Notes under the pieces: model-generated
Database searches by the model: none
The model's input: the letters and a program-made list of their open reading frames with translations, nothing else
What the model was told of the DNA's origin: nothing
Assembly: GCF_041008525.1 (NCBI RefSeq)
Contig: NZ_JBFLUG010000020.1
Span: 20,609 to 84,608 of the forward strand
Length of the DNA: 64,000 nucleotides
Origin: Parafrankia sp041008525
GTDB taxonomy: Bacteria > Actinomycetota > Actinomycetes > Frankiales > Frankiaceae
Reading direction: 5' to 3'
Shown here: in pieces, positions 28,091 to 36,129 of the stretch
How positions within the stretch are numbered: the first letter of the stretch is position 1
How the letters are laid out: the number at the start of each line of letters is the position of its first letter
Program-made: the position numbers and the translations under genes

Positions 28091-29206
28091 ATGCCAGCAC
28101 CGACCCATCTCAGCGCCGGTGACATCGAGGAGCTCGGCCGGGAGCTCGACCGCATCCGGGCAGAGGTCCTCGCGAGCCGAGGAGAGAACGACGCCCGGTA
28201 CATCCGGCGGGTGATCGCGCTCCAGCGGGGGCTCGAGGTCGGTGGGCGGGCGGTGATGTTCGCCGCCGCGCTGCCACCGGCGTGGCTGGCGGGCACGGCG
28301 ATGCTCTCGCTCGCCAAGATTCTCGAGAACATGGAGATCGGTCACAACGTCCTGCACGGGCAGTGGGACTGGATGCGTGATCCCGACATCCACTCGACCA
28401 CCTGGGAATGGGATTCCGCGGCTCCCGCGAGTCAGTGGAAGTACTCGCACAACTTCGTGCACCACACCTACACGAACGTGCTCGGCCGAGACCGTGATCT
28501 CGGGTACAGCATCCTTCGGGTGACTCCCGAGCAGCCGTGGAATCCGGTCTACCTGGCACAGCCGCTCTATAATCTGGGGCTCGCGGCCACCTTCGAGTGG
28601 GGAATCGCGCTCTTTGATGTGGAGCTCGACAAGGCCTTTCGCGGGGAGAAGGCGTGGGGCGACACCCTGGGCCAGCTCGGCGAAGCGGTCAGGAAGGCCG
28701 GCCGGCAGGGCCTGAAGGACTACGTCGTGTTTCCGCTGCTGGCTGGCCCGGCGTTTCTCCCCGTTCTGCTGGGAAACCTCGCCGCGAACATCACCAGAAA
28801 CATATGGGCACATGCCATAATCTTCTGTGGGCATTTCCCTGAGGGGACCTCCACGTTCACCGAGGAGGAGATCGAGGGCGAGAGCCGCGGTGAATGGTAC
28901 CTGCGGCAGCTGCTTGGCTCGGCGAACATCAGCGGCCCGGCGGTGCTCCACCTCCTCAGCGGCAACCTCAGCCACCAGATCGAGCACCACCTCTTTCCCG
29001 ACCTGCCCAGCAACCGTTACGCGCAGATCGCCCCGCGGGTCCGCGCCCTCTGCGAGCGGTTCGAGCTCCCGTACACGACAGGCTCGCTGCCTCGGCAGAC
29101 CGCCCGGGTCTGGAAGCGCATCTGCCGGCTGGCTCTTCCCGGGCCCAGTCGGCGGATGACAGCCGAGACCTCGCCCGAGCGGGTGCTCACCGCCCGCGCC
29201 GCCTGA
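28091..29206 (+). CDS. membrane fatty-acid (acyl-CoA/acyl-lipid) desaturase
   Basis: 371 residues from ATG 28091; a GTG at 28076 overlapping the upstream stop is the alternative. The three di-iron His boxes are present: HNVLHG, HNFVHH and HQIEHH. Hydrophobic segments lie around residues 55-75 and 215-245. HQIEHH makes it a front-end/DesA3-like desaturase that inserts a double bond in an acyl chain using O2 and electrons from the adjacent reductase. Probably involved in adjusting membrane fluidity. Confidence 0.93.
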   Translation: MPAPTHLSAGDIEELGRELDRIRAEVLASRGENDARYIRRVIALQRGLEVGGRAVMFAAALPPAWLAGTAMLSLAKILENMEIGHNVLHGQWDWMRDPDIHSTTWEWDSAAPASQWKYSHNFVHHTYTNVLGRDRDLGYSILRVTPEQPWNPVYLAQPLYNLGLAATFEWGIALFDVELDKAFRGEKAWGDTLGQLGEAVRKAGRQGLKDYVVFPLLAGPAFLPVLLGNLAANITRNIWAHAIIFCGHFPEGTSTFTEEEIEGESRGEWYLRQLLGSANISGPAVLHLLSGNLSHQIEHHLFPDLPSNRYAQIAPRVRALCERFELPYTTGSLPRQTARVWKRICRLALPGPSRRMTAETSPERVLTARAA

Positions 29207-29711
29207 GGCGCCGGCCTACCGAGATGGCCTTGCCGACGGCCGCGGCTCGCCCGGTCGCGGGGTCCTCCAGGTGGGAACGTTCCTGATCTCCCACGCTGGG
29301 TCGAGCGAGTAGGAGAGGCCCTGGGTAGTCGGCTGACCGGGGCCGAGCGGACGCGCGAGTGCAAGGAGCTCTACGACGCCCTGGCCAGCGGGCTGGCAGA
29401 GCCGGCGTGGATCTGGCTGCCGAGTCGTTCACCGAGCTGCGGGCGGTGCTGGCCGAGCCGCTGTCCCGACCCTGCGCGAGCTCGCCGACGATCTCATCAC
29501 CGCGACCGCCGACGAGTCGGACGACGACGTCGCGCTGGTCCTCGCCGAAACGGGCTCCTCGCCCGGGTAACCACCGGTTCGTCTCGGCACCCATCGGCGC
29601 CGTCCCGATACCCCTGCTGTGACCTGGGAGGTTGGCACCTGCGCACGGGGGCAACCCGAAGCCGGGAGCCGACTGCAGGGAGCCGACGGAGGAGCTCACG
29701 GAGGGGTTCAC
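29207..29711. other. intergenic region with a possible PP2C-phosphatase remnant
   Basis: About 500 bases without an intact gene. One rightward frame ends (29568-29570) with TLRELADDLITATADESD then DDVALVLAE, like the C-terminus of a SpoIIE/PP2C-type phosphatase (usual end DDVALLL). Upstream the frame does not hold together, so this would be a decayed fragment. The rest holds the promoter of the next gene. Confidence 0.3.
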
Positions 29712-30962
29712 ATGGACATCAGCGCACTGCGTTCTCTCTACACCTCGCCCGGCCGGTTCGTGACCGCCTACGCGAGTATCGACCCGGTGCTGGAGAACGC
29801 GGCGCACCAGTACGACCTGCGGTGGCGCGACCTCGCCACGGAGCTGGAACGGCGAGGCGCCGCGCGCGAGGTCTGCGAGCTGTTTCTCGCCGAACGAGGA
29901 GACCCGCACCAGCGCGAGGGCGGCACCCGGGTGGTGGTCGTGTCCGGCGAGGGGAAGCAGGCGCACGTGCCGTTCGCGCACTGGCTGCCGGGACGGTCCG
30001 ACATCGACCTCGTCGACGTCGGCACCCTGCCGCATCTGCTCCCCGTTCTGCACTGGATGGACTCGCGGCTGCCCCATGTGGTCGCCGTCGTGGACCGGCT
30101 CGGCGTCGACGTGCTCGGCTATGTGGACGGCCCGCTCCCGGTCGCAACGGTCTCCCAGAACACGACCCGGCCGCCGTGGCACAAGGCGAGCCAGGGCGGC
30201 TGGGCGCAGCGCCGCTTCGAAAGCCACGTCGAGGAACACTGGAAGCGCGGTGCGAAGGACGACGCGGAGCTGATCGCGGGAGCCGCCCACGAGACGGCCG
30301 CCGAGGTGGTGATTCTCGCGGGCGATACGAAGGCACTCAGCCTGGTCCGCGACGAGCTGCCCCGTGATGTGGCCGCGAGAGTGGTGGTCGTCCAGGGCAG
30401 CCGTGCCCGGGACGGCTCGGTCGACCACCTGGCGGACCGGGTCATGGGCGTTCTCGCGGCGGAGGTGGAACGGCGCCGGGCCGGGCTCCTGGACGAGTTC
30501 CAGCAGTATCGCTCCCGGGCCAGGTCCCTCGTCGGCGCGGGAAGAGGCGCCGGCGCCGGCCGTGGTCCTGCCGATGGTGCTGGCGCTGGCGTGGGCGTGG
30601 AACGCTCTGCCGCGGGTGCCCCCGCAGAGGGCCGGCCGATGCTGGCCGCCGCCGACGGTCCCGCGGCGACGGCCTACGCCCTCAGCCTGAGCCAGGTGAG
30701 CCACCTCCTGCTGGCCGAGAACGGGGCAGGGGACGGGTCCGCCTGGGTCGGCGACGACGTCACCGAGATCGCCGTCGACCCGTCCGGGGCTGACGGTCTG
30801 CGACACCCGGTGCGTGCGTCGCGGGTGGATGCACTGGTCCGCGCGGCGCTGGGAACGGGCGCCGCCGTCCACGCCGTCCCGAGCGGCGCGCCCGGATCGC
30901 CGACCGACGGGATCGGCGCCCTCCTCCGGTATTCGGCCGCGCATCCGTCGACCCGGGACTGA
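29712..30962 (+). CDS. Rv2629-family (bacterial eRF1-like, baeRF) protein
   Basis: 416 residues from ATG 29712, GGAGGGG 6 bases upstream. It resembles mycobacterial Rv2629: N-terminal FVTAYASIDPVLENAA, then VVVVSGEGKQ, LPHVVAVVDRLGVDV, a central AAEVVILAGDTKALSLV, a Gly/Ala-rich insertion (residues about 275-310) and a C-terminus with DGIGALLRYSA. The family has an eRF1/Vms1-like fold and is linked to dormancy and ribosome handling; the activity is not firmly known. In mycobacteria the gene is in the DosR regulon; here a DevR/DosR-like regulator and a CBS protein lie within 4 kb. Confidence 0.82.
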   Translation: MDISALRSLYTSPGRFVTAYASIDPVLENAAHQYDLRWRDLATELERRGAAREVCELFLAERGDPHQREGGTRVVVVSGEGKQAHVPFAHWLPGRSDIDLVDVGTLPHLLPVLHWMDSRLPHVVAVVDRLGVDVLGYVDGPLPVATVSQNTTRPPWHKASQGGWAQRRFESHVEEHWKRGAKDDAELIAGAAHETAAEVVILAGDTKALSLVRDELPRDVAARVVVVQGSRARDGSVDHLADRVMGVLAAEVERRRAGLLDEFQQYRSRARSLVGAGRGAGAGRGPADGAGAGVGVERSAAGAPAEGRPMLAAADGPAATAYALSLSQVSHLLLAENGAGDGSAWVGDDVTEIAVDPSGADGLRHPVRASRVDALVRAALGTGAAVHAVPSGAPGSPTDGIGALLRYSAAHPSTRD

Positions 30963-31118
30963 CGACGGTGGCTGCGGACTGACGGTGGCGCCCGGCCCGG
31001 CTGTCTGTCTCCGGGTGACCACCGGGCTGGTGACCACCGGGCTGGCGGCGGTGGCCGTTCACAGCTCGTTCGGGTGGGTATTCTCCGCCGCGGGGCGTGT
31101 CACGACCGCGGAGGATTC

Positions 31119-31766
31119 ATGGGCCACGGGCGGCGAGCGCGGGTCCTCGCCGGCACGGTCGCCGCGGCCCTGCTCACCGTGCTGGTGATCGCGGTCCTCG
31201 GTCGGCAGGGCGTCCCGTTCGCTGTGGATGACACGCTGCACCGGTGGGCGCTCGCCCAGCGCGCCGCCACCGTCACGGACGCGGCGGTTGCGTTGACGGT
31301 GACCGCCAGCGGGCCGCCCGCCTACCTCCTGGGCGTGCTGGCGGGGATGATGGCGGCACCTCGGGCGCGGTGGTGGGCCGCCGCGCTCGCGGTCGCCGTA
31401 CTCGCCGCAGGGCAGCTGGTGCGCCTGGGACTGGCCCATGCGGTGGACCGGGCGCGCCCGCCTGTGCCGGACTGGGCCTGGCAGGCGGCCGGGCCGGCCC
31501 TCCCGTCCGGTCACACCACGACGTCCGCGCTGGTGGCGGCGGGCCTCGCCGCCGCGCTGCTACGGCACGCCCGGCGGCGTCTGGCCCGGATCCTGGCCGT
31601 GGTGACGCCGGTGCTCTGGGCCTGCGCGGTCGGCACCAGCCGGGTCTACCTCGGGATGCACTGGCCCAGCGACGTCGTCGCTGGCTGGCTGCTGAGCATC
31701 GTGATCATCTGTGCGGCGCTGCCGCTCCTCGGGAGGCTCCTGCCGCGCAGTCCCCACCCACCATGA
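31119..31766 (+). CDS. PAP2-family membrane phosphatase
   Basis: 215 residues from ATG 31119 with GGAGG in front. Six membrane helices. The three acid-phosphatase motifs are present: AVDRARPP (variant of KxxxxxxRP), PSGHTT with the catalytic His, and SRVYLGMHWPSDVVAG. This predicts dephosphorylation of a lipid phosphate such as undecaprenyl diphosphate or phosphatidic acid at the outer membrane face. It follows the Rv2629-like gene by about 150 bases. Confidence 0.9.
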   Translation: MGHGRRARVLAGTVAAALLTVLVIAVLGRQGVPFAVDDTLHRWALAQRAATVTDAAVALTVTASGPPAYLLGVLAGMMAAPRARWWAAALAVAVLAAGQLVRLGLAHAVDRARPPVPDWAWQAAGPALPSGHTTTSALVAAGLAAALLRHARRRLARILAVVTPVLWACAVGTSRVYLGMHWPSDVVAGWLLSIVIICAALPLLGRLLPRSPHPP

Positions 31767-31868
31767 TGACAGCAGCGGGCCTGGATACTGGCCCGGGCCC
31801 GCTGCCGAAGGCCCTCCCCGGCGCGCCTGTCGCTTCGGCACCAGTGCCTCCGGAACGGGCGCCGATTC

Positions 31869-31908
31869 AGTCGCTGGACTGCTTCATGAGTCGCTGGACT
31901 GCTTCATG
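31869..31908. repeat. 20-bp perfect tandem duplication at the devR-like stop codon
   Basis: AGTCGCTGGACTGCTTCATG occurs twice in direct succession. The stop codon of the leftward regulator gene lies inside one copy. Each copy encodes MKQSSD, so the regulator ends ...MKQSSDS and the second copy follows untranslated. This looks like a recent slip duplication. Confidence 0.9.
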
Positions 31909-32525
31909 AGATAAACGGCTGCCTGGGTGCGGCTGGCCAGCCCAAGCTTCTCCAGAATGCTGGACACGTAGTTCTTCACCGTCTTCTCCGACAACCCCAA
32001 CCGGGTGCCGATCTGCCGGTTGGTGAGCCCGTCCGCAATCAGCTGGAGAATTTCGCGCTCCCGCTGGTTCAGCGTGGCCATGGCCGGGTCCTCGTTCGGC
32101 CCGTCCCGCAGCCGCTCCAGCACGCGGCGCGTCACCGACGGGGCGAGCAGCGACTGACCGGACGCCACCGTCCGGATCGCTCCCACCAGGTCGTTGCCGC
32201 GGATCTCCTTCAGCACATACCCTGCAGCACCAGCCATGATTGCCGAGAACAACGCCTCGTCGTCGTCGTAGGACGTCAGGATCAGGCAGACCACGCCCGG
32301 CAGGTTCGACCGGATCTCCCGGCAGACGTCGATGCCGCTGCCGTCGGGCAGCCGCCCGTCCAGCACCGCCACATGCGGTTGCAGGGCGGGAATGCGCCGC
32401 AGCGCCTCCGCCGCCAGCCCGGCCTCTCCGACGACCTCGATATCGTCATGCCGGGCGAGCGTCTGACGCAGACCATTCCGCACGATCTCATGGTCATCGA
32501 GAACGAACACCCGGATCTTCTCCAC
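31884..32525 (-). CDS. DevR/DosR-like NarL-family response regulator
   Basis: 213 residues from GTG 32525 (encoding M-EKIRVFVLDDHEIV), close to the 217 of mycobacterial DosR. Receiver with the DD pair, phospho-acceptor Asp in VAVLDGRLPDGSG, LILTSYDDDE and YVLKE. The C-terminal LuxR helix-turn-helix is LNQREREILQLIADGLTNRQ and LGLSEKTVKNYVSSIL. The Lys/Asn pair in KTVKNYV is the DosR recognition helix. No sensor kinase gene is adjacent. The upstream 300 bases (32526-32833) hold its promoter; no clear GGGACT-type DosR box was seen there. Confidence 0.88.
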   Translation of the reverse strand: MEKIRVFVLDDHEIVRNGLRQTLARHDDIEVVGEAGLAAEALRRIPALQPHVAVLDGRLPDGSGIDVCREIRSNLPGVVCLILTSYDDDEALFSAIMAGAAGYVLKEIRGNDLVGAIRTVASGQSLLAPSVTRRVLERLRDGPNEDPAMATLNQREREILQLIADGLTNRQIGTRLGLSEKTVKNYVSSILEKLGLASRTQAAVYLMKQSSDS

Positions 32526-32833
32526 GACAGTGACGATACGGCCTCCGGAACGCATCGCCAATTCCACCGGCACTGCCTGGCGCCCGTCGGAAAGCTTTGT
32601 AACCGAGTTAACGCGCGAGCGACCGGGAACGGGACACGATGGGAGTGCCGCCCCCGGCTTCCGCCCCCGCTCGAACGGGCCGGGGCTGCGCCGGCACCAG
32701 CCGATGCGGTTCGCCCGGCTCCTCCGGGACGTCGCGGCGGCCCTCGCGGACGGCACGCTGGCACCGCTGCCGGTCACGTCCTTCCCGCTCGACGCGGCCA
32801 CCGGACGGGGGGCACCCGGAGACCCGTGTGCCC

Positions 32834-33580
32834 TCAGCGGGCGGCGGCGCCAGGGCGAGCTGACTGCTGCCCGCGGCGGATCTCCGCGTCGGGACCCGGG
32901 TAGATGAAGCTCACGTGGCCGTTGTCGGACCAGCGCACGGCGAAGGGTGGGTAGCCGGCCGTGGAACGGACCTCGAAGATCTCTCCGGTCCGGTCCGGCT
33001 GCCCGGTGTTGTGGTGATGGACGACGAGCGTGTCACCGGGCCGAGCCCGCACCGCCCACCGCCGCACGGGCGGTTCGAGCCCGGCGCCGCCGGACCCGGC
33101 GCCGTGACGCGCCCCCGCGGGCGCGCTGTCGGCCACGATCGCGGGCGGGCTGGCCTCGTGGTGCGGCGCGCACGCCTCGTCGGCAAGCGGGTGGACGAGG
33201 TCCGCGATCGCGCGTTCACTGTGGATCAACAGGTCGTCGACGGAGAGGAGCCCGACGACCTGGCGTCCCTCGACGACGGGGAGGCGGCGGAAGGCATGGT
33301 CGCGGAACAGCTCGTGGGCGTGTTCGACGTCCACCCCGGCGGGGACCGTGATCACCTCGGTGGTCATCAGAGTGTCGATCCGGCCGTCGGTGGGGACAGC
33401 GCGGGCGACGCCCCGCAGCACGATGTCCCGGTCGGTGACGATTCCGACGAGACGGCCGTCGTCCATGACGAGAAGCGCGCCCACACCGCGGCGTTCCATC
33501 TCCTGAGCCGCATGCTGGACGCTGGCGGCTCGGTCGACCGTGGCCGGCTCTTTGGTGATCATGTTACGAATCTCCGTCAT
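32834..33580 (-). CDS. CBS-pair protein fused to a DUF1918 domain
   Basis: 248 residues from ATG 33578-33580. Two CBS motifs form the N-terminal half (VQHAAQEMERRGVGALLVMD with GIVTDRDIVLRG, and AHELFRDHAFRRLPVVEG with GLLSVDDLL), like hypoxic response protein 1 (Rv2626c). A polar linker leads to a DUF1918 module: VRARPGDTLVVHHH, RTGEIFEVRS, PPFAVRWSDNGHVSF. CBS pairs usually bind adenosine nucleotides; DUF1918 is a small SH3-like barrel of unknown role. The two are usually separate proteins. The neighbouring DevR-like regulator fits a hypoxia or dormancy context. Confidence 0.87.
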   Translation of the reverse strand: MTEIRNMITKEPATVDRAASVQHAAQEMERRGVGALLVMDDGRLVGIVTDRDIVLRGVARAVPTDGRIDTLMTTEVITVPAGVDVEHAHELFRDHAFRRLPVVEGRQVVGLLSVDDLLIHSERAIADLVHPLADEACAPHHEASPPAIVADSAPAGARHGAGSGGAGLEPPVRRWAVRARPGDTLVVHHHNTGQPDRTGEIFEVRSTAGYPPFAVRWSDNGHVSFIYPGPDAEIRRGQQSARPGAAAR

Positions 33581-33958
33581 GCCTGCATCCCGTCTCTGGT
33601 CGCGCCTGCTTCCCGGGCCCGAGCGGATATCCACAACAGCATTTCGTGTTCCTCTGTGTACAGGTAGCTACCCGGGTCCGGATCTGTGAACCGCGGGACG
33701 GCCGCGACGGCGGTGACGGGCGCGACGGCGGTGGCGGCCGGGGGCGCGCCCCGCCGGCCCCCGCCGCTCCGCCCTTGTCGTGTCCCTTGTCGTGTCCCTT
33801 GCCGCAGGCGATCGGTGCGGCGGATCCTGTGACGGCGGCACGGGTCCGGGCAAGGCGGCTGGGGACGGGTGGCCTGGCGGCCGATCTGCCTGACGCGATC
33901 TGCCTGACCCGTATGCCGACGTCGACCTGTCCGCCGGATGGAAGCCCGAGGACCGTGT
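33581..33958. other. intergenic region with 12-bp repeats
   Basis: About 380 bases between divergent genes. GCGACGGCGGTG-like words repeat at 33690-33740 and CCCTTGTCGTGT repeats two to three times at 33772-33800. No gene; both promoters must lie here. Confidence 0.4.
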
Positions 33959-34618
33959 ATGCCCGCCCTTGACCGCCACAGCGACGTCTTCGTCCTCAAT
34001 CTCGGGGACGGGGAGAACCGGTTCCATCCCGACTGGATCGCCGCCGTCAACACGGCCCTCGACGAGGTCGAGAAGGCCGACGGTGCCCGCGCACTGGTGA
34101 CCGCCGCGACGGGCCGGATCTACTCGAACGGGCTCGACCTGACCTGGCTGTCAGCCAACCCCGAGCGGCACCGGGAGTACGTCGACTCGGTACACGAGCT
34201 CCTCGCCCGGATGCTCGCGCTGCCGGTGGTCACAGTCGCCGCGGTGCAGGGACACGCGTTCGCCGCCGGCGCGATGTTCGCCCTGGCCCACGACTTCCGG
34301 GTCATGCGGGCCGACCGTGGCTACTGGTGTCTTCCCGAGATCGACATCAGGATCCCTTTCACCGCGGGGATGGCTGCGCTCATCCAGGCCCGGCTCGCCC
34401 CGCAGACCGCGCACGAGGCGATGCTCACCGGCCGCCGCTACGGCGGGACGGACGCCGCGGCCGCCGGCATCGTCGACCGAGCGGTCGCCGAGGACGCCGT
34501 GCGCCCGAGCGCCGTCGAGACGGCTGTCGCGCACACCGGGAGGGCAGGCGAAACCCTCGGTGCGATCAAGGAGCGCATGTACGCTGCCGTGCTGACCGTG
34601 CTCCGCGGTCAGGGTTGA
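33959..34618 (+). CDS. enoyl-CoA hydratase/isomerase family protein (delta3,delta2-enoyl-CoA isomerase-like)
   Basis: 219 residues from ATG 33959. Crotonase fold; oxyanion-hole regions TGRIYSNGLDLTWL and VQGHAFAAGAMFALAHDFRV, then RADRGYWCLPEIDIRIPF. The SNGLDL and CLPEIDI signatures resemble plant/peroxisomal-type enoyl-CoA isomerases that shift a 3-ene to a 2-ene during beta-oxidation of unsaturated chains. A small ferredoxin gene follows after 25 bases. Confidence 0.85.
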   Translation: MPALDRHSDVFVLNLGDGENRFHPDWIAAVNTALDEVEKADGARALVTAATGRIYSNGLDLTWLSANPERHREYVDSVHELLARMLALPVVTVAAVQGHAFAAGAMFALAHDFRVMRADRGYWCLPEIDIRIPFTAGMAALIQARLAPQTAHEAMLTGRRYGGTDAAAAGIVDRAVAEDAVRPSAVETAVAHTGRAGETLGAIKERMYAAVLTVLRGQG

Positions 34619-34643
34619 CGGAGAGCCACGAAGGAGAGCAGCA

Positions 34644-34832
34644 ATGAAGGTCTCGATCGAGTCCGACCTCTGCCAGGGGCACGCCCGGTGCTGGGACATC
34701 TGCCCCGAGGTATTCGAGGTCGACGAACAGGGTTACGGATTAGTGGCCCTTCCGGAGGTCCCGCCCATCCACGAGGCCAGGGCGCGTGAGGCGGCGGAGA
34801 ACTGCCCGGAACGGGCAATCACGATCGACTGA
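34644..34832 (+). CDS. P450-type [3Fe-4S]/[4Fe-4S] ferredoxin
   Basis: 62 residues, AAGGAG well placed before ATG. Cysteines at 10, 16, 20 and 54 in CQGHARC, DICPEVF and ENCPERAI. His13 stands where a classical four-Cys ferredoxin has its second Cys, the pattern of small ferredoxins that serve cytochrome P450s. C20 is an extra Cys compared with many such partners. A P450 gene lies 1.3 kb downstream on the same strand with the Excalibur gene between them. Confidence 0.92.
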   Translation: MKVSIESDLCQGHARCWDICPEVFEVDEQGYGLVALPEVPPIHEARAREAAENCPERAITID

Positions 34833-34856
34833 GGCGCGTCCGCCGCGGCGAGGCAT

Positions 34857-34912
34857 CAGGGCACCAGGCCATTCAGGGCGCCAGGCCATTCAGTGCACCA
34901 GGTCATCAGTGC
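34857..34912. repeat. three imperfect 17-bp tandem repeats
   Basis: The word GCACCAGGCCATTCA occurs three times with small changes just after the ferredoxin gene. No hairpin or gene was recognised here. Confidence 0.6.
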
Positions 34913-35059
34913 CTCGGTCGTTCTCGCCGCGGCCGCGACGTCCGTCCCCGTGAGGGGCGCGGCAACCCCGCCGCCCGCCGGCCCGCGTCGGGCGCCACGA
35001 GAGATCAATTGCCGCCGAAAAGTGTAAATCTGTCCGTGTAGCGCCATAAATGTCCAATT

Positions 35060-35084
35060 TCTGTCGAAACTATCCGTCGACAGA
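35060..35084. promoter_or_regulatory. inverted repeat at the ribosome-binding site of the Excalibur gene
   Basis: TCTGTCGA (35060-35067) and TCGACAGA (35077-35084) form a perfect 8-bp inverted repeat with a 9-base spacer. The repeat abuts the AAGGAG ribosome site of the gene at 35097. It could be an operator or, in the mRNA, a hairpin next to the ribosome site. The 60 bases upstream are AT-rich for this genome, consistent with a promoter. Confidence 0.5.
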
Positions 35085-35096
35085 AGGAGACATGAG

Positions 35097-35783
35097 ATGT
35101 GGCACGGGCCAGCGAAACTGAGGCACCGGATCGGCGGCTGGACCAGCCGGCATCCGCGGGTGAGCGCCGGAGCTGGTGGGATCTTCCTGCTGCTGCTCGT
35201 CGGCATTGCCCTGCTCCCGGCTCCGCGGTCGGCCGCGGAGCGGAGCGGCTCCGCGACGGAGTCCGCCGGCTATCCAGGTGAGGTGATCGCCGGCTCCGCG
35301 GATCGGGCGCCGACACCCGTCCCGTTGCCGCCTGCCTCGACCGGACGGACGGATCCCTCCGCGTCGCTGGGCCCCTCGGTGCCGCCCGTCCGCGCCGCGG
35401 CAGGTCCGGCCGTCCCGGTCGTCGCCGCTGAGCCGGTCGCTCCGGGCGCCGGCGAGGCCGCGGCCGGGCTGGCGTCCACCGCCCCGCGCCCCGGTGCGCC
35501 CGGGTCGCCGTCCACGTCGCGCCACCGGACGAAGCCGGGCTCGCCGATGCCCTCGGCGGCGCCTGGGCGTGGTTACTACCGGTCGTGCGGTGAGGCGCGT
35601 GCGGCGGGTGCGGCCCCGCTGGCTGCCGGGCAGCCGGGCTACCGGGCCGGCCTTGACCCGGATGGTGACGGGGTGGCCTGTGGGCGCGGCGGGCCGGCGG
35701 CGTGGTGCTCGACCGAGGGCTCGCGAGAGCTCCCCTTTCTGACCCGTTTTGGTTGCTGGATCTCGGGGCTGGGATCATCCTGA
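35097..35783 (+). CDS. secreted/anchored protein with C-terminal Excalibur calcium-binding domain
   Basis: 228 residues from ATG 35097. An N-terminal helix (AGAGGIFLLLLVGIALLPAP) is a signal or anchor. A long Ala/Pro/Ser/Gly-rich region (about 45-155) precedes an Excalibur motif: YYRSCGEARAAGAAPL then YRAGLDPDGDGVACG, where the Asp-loop DPDGDG binds calcium. The domain is followed by about 30 residues with two more Cys. Role at the cell surface is inferred. Confidence 0.82.
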   Translation: MWHGPAKLRHRIGGWTSRHPRVSAGAGGIFLLLLVGIALLPAPRSAAERSGSATESAGYPGEVIAGSADRAPTPVPLPPASTGRTDPSASLGPSVPPVRAAAGPAVPVVAAEPVAPGAGEAAAGLASTAPRPGAPGSPSTSRHRTKPGSPMPSAAPGRGYYRSCGEARAAGAAPLAAGQPGYRAGLDPDGDGVACGRGGPAAWCSTEGSRELPFLTRFGCWISGLGSS

Positions 35784-36129
35784 TGGGTAACTTTCCGTGC
35801 CCTGGCGGCTGTCGTCGAGTCACGATTTAAGCGGAATGTATTCGTCCGGTTTCCTCGGGTGGCGGTTTGGGCCGGTTGGGCTCTTCGAGGCGGGCCCGGG
35901 GGCGTGTCCCCTGTGCCGCAGGGGGCGGTCACACCACACGCCGGCGCGGGGAGTTCCTTGCTCGTGGGGTGCGAAGCACGTCAATCTGCTCATAGGCGTT
36001 GACGAACCGAGTGGCGCCCGCCCGGTGCTGTGTACCTGCCCGGGGTGTGGGACGCGGCTGACGTCGCGGAGACGGACTGTCCGTGGTGCCGATCGGCGCG
36101 GGCAAATGGCATGGGAAAGGGCTCGAACT
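35784..36129. other. intergenic region before the P450 gene
   Basis: About 345 bases. The frame of the P450 is open throughout but has no P450-like content before 36106. A less GC-rich patch near 35820-35850 may be promoter. Nothing else recognised. Confidence 0.35.
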
